Source: Desulfosporosinus acididurans (GTDB lineage: Bacteria > Bacillota > Desulfitobacteriia > Desulfitobacteriales > Desulfitobacteriaceae). From it: 64,000 bases of DNA. Positions within the stretch are counted from its first letter, which is position 1, and each line of letters opens with the position of its first letter. This document shows, piece after piece, positions 44,001 through 51,018 of the stretch. Below the pieces are notes generated by a model, which worked only from the letters and a program-made list of their open reading frames with translations, was not told the DNA's origin and ran no database searches. The DNA is taken from NCBI RefSeq assembly GCF_001029285.1, contig NZ_LDZY01000006.1, positions 62,001 to 126,000 on the forward strand. The letters are read 5' to 3'. The position numbers and the translations under genes were made by a program.

Positions 44001-44696
44001 TTAAACTAGTTTATAGCCAACGCCAAAAACTGTTTCAATAATGGATGAATTCTTGTTTTCATCCAGTTTTTTTCTAACCCGGCGCACATGGATATCTACT
44101 GTCCGACAATCACCGGTAAACTCATATCCCCAGACCTTATCCAAAAGTTCCTCTCGGGTAATAGCCTTTCCCGGACGTTCAGCCAGATATACTAAAAGAT
44201 CATATTCCTTATTCGTAAATTCAATCTTTTGACCATGTTGGTGAATTTCATGCCTGTCCTTAAAAATTTCTATCTCCCGCTTGAGTTTTATCACTTTCTC
44301 GTTCTGATCTGCCGTCGCCACAGCAATCAAGTCAATCCGGCGGAAAATAGTCTTGATCCTCACAATAACTTCCCTCATATTGAAAGGCTTGGTGATATAA
44401 TCATCAGCCCCAAGCTCCATGCCCAGTATTTTATCAACGTCATCAGATCTGGCAGTGATTATTATTACCGGGATAATAGAAGCAGCCGCAATCCGTTTAC
44501 AAACTTCAAAACCGCTTAAATCGGGGAGCATAATGTCTAGCAAAACAAGGTCCGGCTCATATTCCCTAACAGATTCCAATCCCTGCTGTCCGCAGTTAGC
44601 GACAATCGTCCTAAAGCCTTCATTCTCCAGATAATGAGAAAGAATGTCAGATATATTGTCTTCATCTTCGATGATGAGTATCGTCTTCTTCTCCAA
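44001..44696 (-). CDS. OmpR-family response regulator (two-component system 2)
   Basis: 231 aa. Receiver with Asp in LVLLDIMLPDLSGFE and Lys in YITKPFNMRE; winged-helix C-terminus (FTNKEYDLLVYLAERPGKAITREELLDKVWGYEFTGDCRTVDIHVRRVRKKL). TTG start with GGAGG seven nt upstream. First gene of an operon with its kinase and a beta-propeller protein. It carries the operator-like motif in its own promoter, so autoregulation is likely. Confidence 0.93.
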   Translation of the reverse strand: MEKKTILIIEDEDNISDILSHYLENEGFRTIVANCGQQGLESVREYEPDLVLLDIMLPDLSGFEVCKRIAAASIIPVIIITARSDDVDKILGMELGADDYITKPFNMREVIVRIKTIFRRIDLIAVATADQNEKVIKLKREIEIFKDRHEIHQHGQKIEFTNKEYDLLVYLAERPGKAITREELLDKVWGYEFTGDCRTVDIHVRRVRKKLDENKNSSIIETVFGVGYKLV

Positions 44697-44733
44697 GCAG
44701 ATTCCTCCAGATTTTTTCTTTGTCTATCCGTTT

Positions 44734-44785
44734 AGTATAGCACAAGATTATTTCATCCTTTCGCTAGGTTGTTTCCAAATTGTAA
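44734..44785 (-). promoter_or_regulatory. Operator-like motif, site 3, and promoter of response regulator 2
   Basis: Minus strand TTACAATTTGGAAACAAC (44785-44768), then 28 bp, then a TATACT -10 (44739-44734). Same motif and spacing as site 2. Confidence 0.6.
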
Positions 44786-44818
44786 CACAGCATAACTGTG
44801 ATAAATAAAGCCAGGGAT

Positions 44819-45125
44819 CAGCATTTTTGAAAAACGCAAACCTTTATTTATTCCAATTAAATAACCCTTTCATGACTCTTTTTATAAACGATATCCTTTG
44901 GACCGAGAAAATATGTATAATATGTATAATTTTAAGCATATTTTGTTTTATTCAAATGAAAAGGGGAATAAGAATAGCCGACCGAGGTGAATACCTATTA
45001 CTCACCCTAGTCGGCTATTACTCATATCAATTTATGCCTTACTTCGATTGATCTATATTGCTACCAGCCGCCTGAGCAGCCGCAATCAAAAGAGACCTTT
45101 CGTATTTTTAGCATTATGGAACACT
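44819..45125 (+). repeat. Direct repeat D, right copy
   Basis: 44819-44896 duplicates the end of the PHP gene (codons for the last ~15 residues plus flank). 45019-45125 duplicates the ppdK-like tail. The sequence between (44897-45018) is unrelated to the left copy and contains a hairpin AGCCGAC ... GTCGGCT. Short ORFs here are gene debris. The stretch 44786-45136 has no gene. Confidence 0.7.
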
Positions 45126-45136
45126 TCTTGTAGCCG

Positions 45137-45322
45137 TTAACTCCAGCCACATTCTGAACAAGTTACTACGAACAAGAAGAAAGTAGTTTGTGCTTCCGAT
45201 AGCTGTTTAAATAGACCCGCAGGTTCCTCGACTTCAGGACAAGTTCTATAAAGTTCTAAAGGATCAAGATCTAAACACTCTGATTCGTACCCTTTTTTAA
45301 ATTTCAAAGCCTTTAAAACCAA
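45137..45322 (-). CDS. Unrecognised small ORF, doubtful
   Basis: 61 codons from a TTG with no proper ribosome site. The composition looks protein-like, and it ends in FVVTCSECGWS, a CxxC motif. It follows the DUF4160 pseudogene by 28 bp on the same strand. It could be a small protein, or the tail of a gene whose start is lost. No family recognised. Confidence 0.25.
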   Translation of the reverse strand: MVLKALKFKKGYESECLDLDPLELYRTCPEVEEPAGLFKQLSEAQTTFFLFVVTCSECGWS

Positions 45323-45350
45323 CCCCGTATTTCACTATTACGAAACACTT

Positions 45351-45629
45351 TTAGCAGTAGAATTTAATATCGTTTACTTTAAAATGATTCTTCCACTCTG
45401 CGCAAATCATCAAATATTGGGCAGCGATAATATCCGATAACTCATTCAACTCTTTTTGAGGTATCCTGCTTCCATTATTAGCAATGATACATCCACCGGA
45501 GGCTGTTAGCCATATCTTAGTAGCATTAGCACTCAGCTTTCCTTTTCCGACATGAACATGAATCGCCTCATTATTTTCATACGACTAAAAATATACCAGA
45601 TATTCGCCAATACGAAACAAACTAGGCAA
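45351..45629 (-). pseudogene. DUF4160 family gene with an internal amber (TAG) codon
   Basis: From a TTG overlapping the stop of the upstream gene, the frame reads MPSLFRIGEYLVYF, a TAG at 45587-45585 (codon 15), then SYENNEAIHVHVGKGKL, continuing to NNGSRIPQKELNELSDI and ending IKFYC. This is the DUF4160 pattern, in which the residue at the TAG is normally Trp (YFWS), so one G-to-A change explains it. All downstream sequence is in frame and otherwise intact, so the mutation is recent or the codon is read through. DUF4160 genes often pair with a small partner gene, as here. Confidence 0.7.
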
Positions 45630-45891
45630 TCTGGATACCTCCCGCAGCAGCATACTTATACAAGAGATGAGCATTGCTATGCAGGAATTGGCTAAAGTTC
45701 TCAATCTCTTTATCTGAAAATCCGTCTCTCTTTATCCAGGTATAAGAAGGTAACGCACATCTGGCCACATCAAATCCGCCTTCTTTCGGACGCTCGAAAT
45801 GAACTTCCAAACACTGCATACCATCTTCTTCAATGAGGTGAGAATGTGTTATTTCGGTTTCATCCGCCAAAGTTATATAGGGATACATCAT
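45622..45891 (-). CDS. Small conserved protein, partner of the DUF4160 gene
   Basis: 89 aa from the ATG at 45891, nine nt after AGGAGG. Reads MMYPYITLADETEITHSHLI and ends HSNAHLLYKYAAAGGIQIA. Proteins like this are commonly encoded just before DUF4160 genes in Firmicutes; function unknown, sometimes suggested to be toxin-antitoxin-like. Its stop overlaps the DUF4160 start (TTGCCTAG). Confidence 0.7.
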   Translation of the reverse strand: MMYPYITLADETEITHSHLIEEDGMQCLEVHFERPKEGGFDVARCALPSYTWIKRDGFSDKEIENFSQFLHSNAHLLYKYAAAGGIQIA

Positions 45892-45918
45892 GGCCACTAA
45901 CCTCCTTACTTTTCGCGC

Positions 45919-46457
45919 CTATATTATACCACAAATTGGATTTTTTTGTTCATTGGAGCAAGTATGCTCCTTTGAAAATTGTCTTATTCTAGGGGTTTCA
46001 AGCTTATCCTCAAGGAGCCTTTTAAACATAGTATTCTGCTCTTCACTTTTTGCCCGAGGATGAACTAAACAGAGTAAATCCTTAAGCTTCACAGCACTGT
46101 CTCGGTTGTACTTGGCAAGTTGGTACTCATCAAAGCCAAGCAGTTTATCGGCCACTCCCTTTTTTAAAGAGTTGGGGATCGGCTTGCCATAAGTATTTAT
46201 ATAATAAGCGAGTACCTCTGTCAGATCATCCACTCTTTCAATGGATCTGTCCATAACTTTCCTCACATAGAGCTTGCCGTAATTAGCTTTTGGGCTGTTT
46301 TGACTATTTCCCTTGAATTATCTCCATAATATTTATCTTCATTAAAAAGGCTGGTAAGCACCTGGATGACCAGTTTTTCCTTATCCGCCATTCCATATGC
46401 TTCATGCCCTGATATGTTCACTGTTTTCATGGGAACTCTGGAATTGAATTTTGACAT
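45919..46457 (-). pseudogene. rsr: Broken Ro60/Rsr (TROVE domain) gene
   Basis: The first frame from ATG 46457 (AAGG eight nt upstream) reads MSKFNSRVPMKTVNISGHEA through YYGDNSREIVKTAQKLI, the start of bacterial Ro60. It stops at 46263. A second frame continues with YVRKVMDRSIERVDDLTEVL, YYINTYGKPIPNSLKKG, FDEYQLAKYNRDSAVKLKDLL and HPRAKSEEQNTMFKRLLEDK, then ends at 45919. About 35-40 residues between the blocks are deleted with a frameshift, and the whole C-terminal half, including the vWA-like domain, is absent (family ~500 aa). It follows three Y-RNA-like genes. Confidence 0.85.
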
Positions 46458-46484
46458 TAACATCACCTTCTTTATTAAATTTTA

Positions 46485-46577
46485 GCCCGGGAGAAAAGTG
46501 GAAGTGTATTCGCAGATTTGAACTGCAGATATAAAATATCCCTACCAAGAAGTAACACTTTCCTGCACTGCCCGGGG
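46485..46577 (-). ncRNA. Y-RNA-like ncRNA, third unit (Y3)
   Basis: On the minus strand it starts GGGCAGTGCAGGAAAGTG TTAC and ends ACACTTCCACTTTTCTCCC. The two ends pair into the long bulged helix expected for Ro60 binding, closed by CCCGGG. Inside are a GATATTTTATATC hairpin and GCAG-TTCAAAT-CTGC, whose loop is a tRNA T-loop sequence. The 3' end is about 28 nt before the Ro60 start codon. The ends are nearly identical to Y1. Boundaries approximate. Confidence 0.75.
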
Positions 46578-46599
46578 TTTTTAGAAGTAGTAAACTTGT

Positions 46600-46745
46600 T
46601 CAGCTAAGCTAAACATCGAAGCTTCAGATACAATAATGTCCAGTGGACATTATTGCCGAGCCGCCTTTCCCAATAGGAATACTTAGCGGCGAAGAAGGAC
46701 TCTACCCCACCTGAAGTTTACAAAGGACCCGCCTCCACTTAAAGA
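46600..46745 (+). repeat. Dispersed structured repeat R1, copy 2
   Basis: Matches 21270-21420 with few changes: GCTTCAGATACA, arms AATAATGTCCA / TGGACATTATT, TTTCCCAATAGGAATACTTA, CCCACCTGAAG. It ends with CCTCCACTT..AAGTGAGG, a small hairpin. It sits between Y2 and Y3, antisense to them. Confidence 0.7.
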
Positions 46746-46770
46746 AGTGAGGTTCTTAAAGACTGGATAA

Positions 46771-46900
46771 TAGGGAGAAAAACTATTCGAGTATATAGTG
46801 CTCTACCAACTGAGCTATTCACTCTTTCGAAAAGTGAAACCGGATTCGAACCGGTGACATCCCGGTTAACAGCCGAAGTACCTCAAATATACACTGCCCT
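46771..46900 (-). ncRNA. yrlA: Y-RNA-like ncRNA with circularly permuted tRNA-Asn-like domain (Y2, YrlA-type)
   Basis: Ends AGGGCAGTGTATATTTGAG and CTCGAATAG..TTCTCCCTA form the Ro-type helix. Inside, in order on the minus strand: an anticodon-arm-like hairpin CGG-CTGTTAA-CCG (loop carries GUU, 46870-46868), the T arm CCGGTTCGAATCCGG (46854-46840), the acceptor 3' strand TTTCACT, a closing loop TTTCGAAA, the acceptor 5' strand AGTGAAT, and the D arm GCTCAGTTGGTAGAGC (46815-46800). All tRNA arms exist but the order is permuted and the acceptor end is closed. YrlA RNAs with tRNA-like domains are known partners of bacterial Ro60. Confidence 0.85.
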
Positions 46901-46909
46901 ATATCCCTA

Positions 46910-46990
46910 AGGGAGAAAAGCGGAAGTGCGCTGCAGTAGTCAACTGCAAGTTTTGGAGACTTTCAAAGTAACACTTTCCTGCACTGCCCT
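46910..46990 (-). ncRNA. Y-RNA-like ncRNA, first unit (Y1)
   Basis: About 81 nt. 5' AGGGCAGTGCAGGAAAGTG and 3' GCACTTCCGCTTTTCTCCCT pair into a bulged helix almost identical to that of Y3. Apical part has the hairpin TGCAGT-TGACT-ACTGCA. Only ten bases separate it from Y2, with no terminator or promoter between, so Y1 and Y2 are likely made as one precursor. Start expected near 46998 from the TATAAT at 47009-47004. Confidence 0.75.
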
Positions 46991-47003
46991 CATCTCTAGA
47001 TAA

Positions 47004-47046
47004 ATTATAAGTCTACTGTCTCCTGACTTACAGACAAAAACCTTGC
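47004..47046 (-). promoter_or_regulatory. Promoter of the Y RNA operon with shared upstream element
   Basis: Element GCAAGGTTTTTGTCTGTAA (47046-47028), 18-bp spacer, TATAAT (47009-47004). The element covers the -35 position, and CTGTAA is a poor -35 box. The WYL regulator gene has the same element (18 of 19 bases) with the same 18-bp spacer. Suggests activation by a common factor. Confidence 0.6.
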
Positions 47047-47074
47047 AACATTTAATGATCTTACCCAAACACAA

Positions 47075-47099
47075 AGGAGTCGGATTTTCGCCCAACTCC
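47075..47099 (-). terminator. Hairpin after the RtcB fusion gene
   Basis: Minus strand GGAGTTGG pairs with CCGACTCC (one wobble), loop GCGAAAAT, then TTTGTG. About ten bases past the gene stop and upstream of the Y RNA promoter; a modest terminator. Confidence 0.5.
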
Positions 47100-47109
47100 C
47101 CAATTATTT

Positions 47110-49371
47110 TCATATGCCAGCTTTAAAATTGTAAATAGGTTTAATTAGCTTCAATATCTTTACTGCATCTTGGATATTATCAATAATCTCCCCCATGGGT
47201 TTATAGGCCATGGGCGCTTCATCGAGAGTAGATTCATTTACAGACGTACTAAATATGCCTTCCATAGACTTTTCATAGTCTTCGAGAGTCAGACTTTCCT
47301 TGGCTTTACTCCTGCTCATTAGCCTTCCTGCCCCATGGGGAGCAGAATAGTTCCAGTCGGGATTTCCCAAGCCAACAGCCAGTATGCTCCCATCCCTCAT
47401 GTTTATTGGAATTAGCACTCTCTCCCCTTCATAGGCAGAGATACTTCCTTTTCTTATTATGTTGTCCTTGAAGTTGATATAGTTGTGAATAGTGTTAAAG
47501 TAGCTAAAGTCCTCTAACTTTTTATCCAGAAATTTTTCTAAGATCATGTTTGCCATGGTTTGTCTGTTCAGGACTGCGTATTCCTGACAGATATTCATAT
47601 CATGCAAATATTTTTCCTTGTAAGCCCCCGTTAAGAAGCACAAGTCCCTTGGATATTCTGGCATCAAGGCATCATACTTTTTCTTTAATTCCTTCAGGGC
47701 TCCCTGGATGAGTTGTCTCTTGCCTTCCTTTTTATACGCTGAAATTATTTTATCTCTCAGCTCATAATATTCTGCTTTTCCCGAGCACAGATCAATAGCA
47801 AGGTTTTGATAGTATTCTGCGACCTGCTTTCCCAGGTTCCGGCTGCCCGAGTGGATAACAAGATAAAGATTGCTATCATCGTCCCTATCCACTTCAATAA
47901 AATGATTCCCTCCTCCTAAAGTCCCGATGCTTCTTTCAATTCTTCTTGTATCCTTTAGCGCTCTATAGCAATGCAGTTCCTGAAGCTTTGGAAACTTTGC
48001 TATCCTGCCTTCATGGACATTCATACCTGATGGTATCCATTGGCGGATAACGTCATCCATCTGCCTCAAATCCAAATCAACTTTGCCAAGTTCAACCGTT
48101 GTCATGCCGCAGCCGATATCTACCCCCACAATATTCGGTATAACCTTATCACCTAAATCTGCGGTAAATCCTATAACACAGCCCTTTCCTGCATGGGTAT
48201 CGGGCATTATGGCAATCTTGCTGTCCTTGCAGAATTCCTGGTTGCATAATTCCATGACCTGGGCAGCAACTTCAGGCTCTAACTTATCAGTATAAACTTT
48301 TGCACTGTTGTATTTGCCGTTTAACTCTATCATTTTCCTTCCCTCCTCGGGGTATAGATTACAATTATTTAAATCGAGTGCACGTCTTATTCTTTTAACG
48401 ACCTCATCAATAACCCTTGGCGGCGAAACCACCTTAACATAAGGGCCAAGGGCAAGTATTTTCCTTATAATCTCCTCTTCCTCAAAGGTGTAATAAAAAA
48501 GCTTCATTTCGTATTGATCTTCTCCTATGCACCTTGAGTAGCGCTCCATTGCTGAAAAACTCATAAAACATCGTTCCATAGCCGCCTTCTTATCTGTAAC
48601 CTCTATGACTATGGGTTCTTGGGAATACCTATGTTTATGTATAAGCCTGATTGCACCTCTCCTGTCAATGACCTTTTCATCGTTTTCCTCAATTTCAATC
48701 TTACTCAGGGAAAATACGTTTGCCATCACAGGCCTCTCCTCATCCAAGGAGTACATAGAAACCCTAAAGCGGCCATCCTTAAGAGAATATTCCATTCTTA
48801 TAGGAAGAGCTCTTTTTTCACAATATTCATTACCAAATCTGTCAACATTAGAATATTTTATTGACTTCTCTCTCTGAATTGCTGCTAATAAAATCTTGAG
48901 GTTGTATTTATACGTTTCAAGATCTTCAATTTCCGGAAGAGTCGATTGGTTTGTGATATCAATAATTCTGCCTGTATCGGGATAACCGGCACTCTGTAAT
49001 GCGTCTTTAAGCTTTGCTCTAGTAGTATCACTTAATAGAAGCTTTAACGTCTCCTCGTTCAGTAAACTATTTAGCCATGCCTTTTCGATACTTGTAAGTC
49101 TTACAGGTACAGGCGGCCTCTTATCTCCCATGACGGCCGGGTAGTATGCTTCATTCTTTAATTGAAGCAGATTAAGATTTTTTCTCCCATCATATTGATT
49201 TAAGAGAAGTCCTGCAAACGTCTGAAAATCCTTGCCTACAACCTTTTCCTGAAATTCCTCTTCATCAACAATTTTTATAATGTCCTTCCTTGAGAGACCC
49301 TTCTCGCACTCATTGAGGACCTTAAATACAATATGAAAATATCTGTTTTTCACTTCATCAAATAGCTCCAT
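47110..49371 (-). CDS. rtcB: WYL domain-RtcB RNA ligase fusion
   Basis: 753 aa from ATG 49371 (a TTG three codons earlier is possible). Residues ~1-110 are helical, HTH-like; ~165-350 match a WYL ligand-binding domain; ~365-753 are a full RtcB. RtcB motifs: IMPDTHAGKGCVIGFT, the metal Cys in NIVGVDIGCGMTTVEL, GTLGGGNHFIEVD, VIHSGSRNLGK, and the guanylylated His in YSAPHGAGRLMSRSKA. RtcB joins 2',3'-cyclic phosphate or 3'-phosphate to 5'-OH RNA ends using GTP and Mn. Normal RtcB is ~400-480 aa, so the N-terminal half is extra. Y RNAs and Ro60 follow it. Confidence 0.9.
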   Translation of the reverse strand: MELFDEVKNRYFHIVFKVLNECEKGLSRKDIIKIVDEEEFQEKVVGKDFQTFAGLLLNQYDGRKNLNLLQLKNEAYYPAVMGDKRPPVPVRLTSIEKAWLNSLLNEETLKLLLSDTTRAKLKDALQSAGYPDTGRIIDITNQSTLPEIEDLETYKYNLKILLAAIQREKSIKYSNVDRFGNEYCEKRALPIRMEYSLKDGRFRVSMYSLDEERPVMANVFSLSKIEIEENDEKVIDRRGAIRLIHKHRYSQEPIVIEVTDKKAAMERCFMSFSAMERYSRCIGEDQYEMKLFYYTFEEEEIIRKILALGPYVKVVSPPRVIDEVVKRIRRALDLNNCNLYPEEGRKMIELNGKYNSAKVYTDKLEPEVAAQVMELCNQEFCKDSKIAIMPDTHAGKGCVIGFTADLGDKVIPNIVGVDIGCGMTTVELGKVDLDLRQMDDVIRQWIPSGMNVHEGRIAKFPKLQELHCYRALKDTRRIERSIGTLGGGNHFIEVDRDDDSNLYLVIHSGSRNLGKQVAEYYQNLAIDLCSGKAEYYELRDKIISAYKKEGKRQLIQGALKELKKKYDALMPEYPRDLCFLTGAYKEKYLHDMNICQEYAVLNRQTMANMILEKFLDKKLEDFSYFNTIHNYINFKDNIIRKGSISAYEGERVLIPINMRDGSILAVGLGNPDWNYSAPHGAGRLMSRSKAKESLTLEDYEKSMEGIFSTSVNESTLDEAPMAYKPMGEIIDNIQDAVKILKLIKPIYNFKAGI

Positions 49372-50647
49372 AATTGTCAAGCATCTCCTTCCAGTCCTCA
49401 GTGATTTTGTTCAAAAGACCTCTCCCCTGAATAACCTTGATATATCCAGAATAGCTTCTAATCCAAGGCACCATCTCATTGCTGTCATTAACGAACACGT
49501 GGAGATGATAGCATCCCTCTGATATCCTCTCGATAGTTCCTTCCGGAACCTCACTTCTAATCTTCTCAATGATATAGTTTTCTCGAGGCCGATCTATGGT
49601 AATTTCCAAACAAATCTTCTCCGGCTTATGTCCTGCAGCCAAAGGCACGCTAGACCAGCTGTACTTAATGCTTCGTCTATAAAACTCTTCAAGATATCCC
49701 TTTTCGAATGTATTCTTGCAAACTTCTATAGACTCTATTCTGTCAAGCCTGGATATGATGCACCTATTCTGCAAATCATAGGACACTAGATAAAGTCTCC
49801 CGCAGCTTATGTCATACCGGATTTTATACGGTTTCAGCAACGGTCTATTATCAACGTTCGTTTTGGCTGCCGGAAGAATATAATCTAGTCTCACATATCT
49901 TCTTTCATGGATTGCCTTTAATATTTGGCAGAGTACCTGCTCCTCGATGACAGGATGAAAATGTAGATTTTTGTATTGAAAATCATCCCTTAATGCCAGA
50001 ACCATTCTTCTCTCATACCTTGCATAGTCCTTTAAGCTTTGTTCCATGTAGTACCCTGCAGTTACTGGAAACACTATGTTTTTAAGCAAAGACACTGCGG
50101 TAAGCAAATCCTCAATCTCTTTATTGTCCAATTCTTTAAGAATATCCTCAGCCACGTTATAATACTTTGTCCTCTTAATGGTTTGGCATTTCAATATGCC
50201 TTTCTCCTTGCACATCTCATGAAGTTTACGTTCTACGGTCTTACTGCTGATATTGTCATAAGATATCAATCCTTCTCCTATTAGATATTCCTCTATCTCC
50301 TGAAAACTCAAGTCTTTATCCTCAGCGTTTAAAATCAGCAGAAGGCTGAAATATAAGATTAAATCGGAATGGGTAAAGCTTTTTGTCATGTATGTTTTGA
50401 CTAAAAAGTTTTCCGTAGTTCTTATAGAGTCAGAGGTCAGAGCTAAAAGCTTGTTTCTCCCATCTCTATCTGTCTTTATAAATTCAGTTTCAACATACTG
50501 CTGTATTCGTCTGATTTCATAACTTATCTTCCTTGAACTAAGCTTTCTCTTTTCTCCTAAATCTTCCCTTGAAAAACATCCATAAAGGAAGACATCTCTG
50601 AGTATTGACCTTATAATGTTATAGTGCTTAATAAAATCGTTAAACAA
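49358..50647 (-). CDS. WYL-domain transcriptional regulator
   Basis: 429 aa. An N-terminal HTH-like region (about residues 15-60) is followed by a WYL domain in the second half (RRYVRLDYILPAAK, LLKPYKIRYDISCGRLYLVSYD) and a C-terminal WCX part. TTG start with AAGGAGG seven nt upstream. WYL regulators sense nucleic acid or nucleotide ligands and often control RNA/DNA repair and defence genes. Overlaps the RtcB fusion gene by 14 bp, so one operon. Likely controls the locus through the element at its own promoter. Confidence 0.85.
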   Translation of the reverse strand: MFNDFIKHYNIIRSILRDVFLYGCFSREDLGEKRKLSSRKISYEIRRIQQYVETEFIKTDRDGRNKLLALTSDSIRTTENFLVKTYMTKSFTHSDLILYFSLLLILNAEDKDLSFQEIEEYLIGEGLISYDNISSKTVERKLHEMCKEKGILKCQTIKRTKYYNVAEDILKELDNKEIEDLLTAVSLLKNIVFPVTAGYYMEQSLKDYARYERRMVLALRDDFQYKNLHFHPVIEEQVLCQILKAIHERRYVRLDYILPAAKTNVDNRPLLKPYKIRYDISCGRLYLVSYDLQNRCIISRLDRIESIEVCKNTFEKGYLEEFYRRSIKYSWSSVPLAAGHKPEKICLEITIDRPRENYIIEKIRSEVPEGTIERISEGCYHLHVFVNDSNEMVPWIRSYSGYIKVIQGRGLLNKITEDWKEMLDNYGAI

Positions 50648-50705
50648 TAAGAGCCCTCCTTAGGATGAATTAACATGAATGCAACAGGGATAAACCTATA
50701 GTAAG

Positions 50706-50748
50706 AGTGTAAACTAAATCAATAATGTTTTACAGACAAAAAGCTTGC
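50706..50748 (-). promoter_or_regulatory. Promoter of the WYL-RtcB operon with shared upstream element
   Basis: Element GCAAGCTTTTTGTCTGTAA (50748-50730), 18-bp spacer, TACACT (50711-50706) as a weak -10. Differs from the Y RNA promoter element by one base. Start expected near 50700, about 50 nt before the regulator start. Confidence 0.55.
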
Positions 50749-50921
50749 TATCATTAGAATTTCAATCTCTCGCAGTAACTTACAATTTGACACGAATTTT
50801 GATTCTTTTATTCCATCTTAATATAAGCAAATTAACCCACTTACTAAGAACATCTTCGACCTCAGCAGAACCTTTTCTTCTCAACAAAATAGATAACTTA
50901 TTCCTCTAAACCACCGTTCAC

Positions 50922-50975
50922 ATATAAAAGAGATAAACTCAAGCCCATTAGAGCTTGAGTTTATCTCTTTTATAT
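50922..50975 (-). terminator. Perfect 23-bp inverted repeat after ppdK
   Basis: Arms 50922-50944 and 50953-50975 are exactly complementary with the 8-base loop CCATTAGA. T-rich on the 3' side in both directions, so it probably terminates ppdK on the minus strand. The rest of the 50648-51018 gap holds the WYL promoter, plus a short open stretch (about 40 codons, minus strand, 50770-50900) that I do not recognise. Confidence 0.7.
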
Positions 50976-51018
50976 AGAATATCCATCCAATTTGACTTGA
51001 AGAATTAGGTCCCCGGCC

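Noticed and set aside
44827-45051. 74-codon plus-strand ORF
   Set aside because: It starts in the duplicated tail of the PHP gene in another frame and runs through spacer; best seen as repeat debris.
46800-46880. Ordinary tRNA-Asn gene
   Set aside because: The arms are in permuted order and the acceptor stem is closed by a loop, so no normal tRNA with a CCA end can be made. It fits a Y RNA domain.
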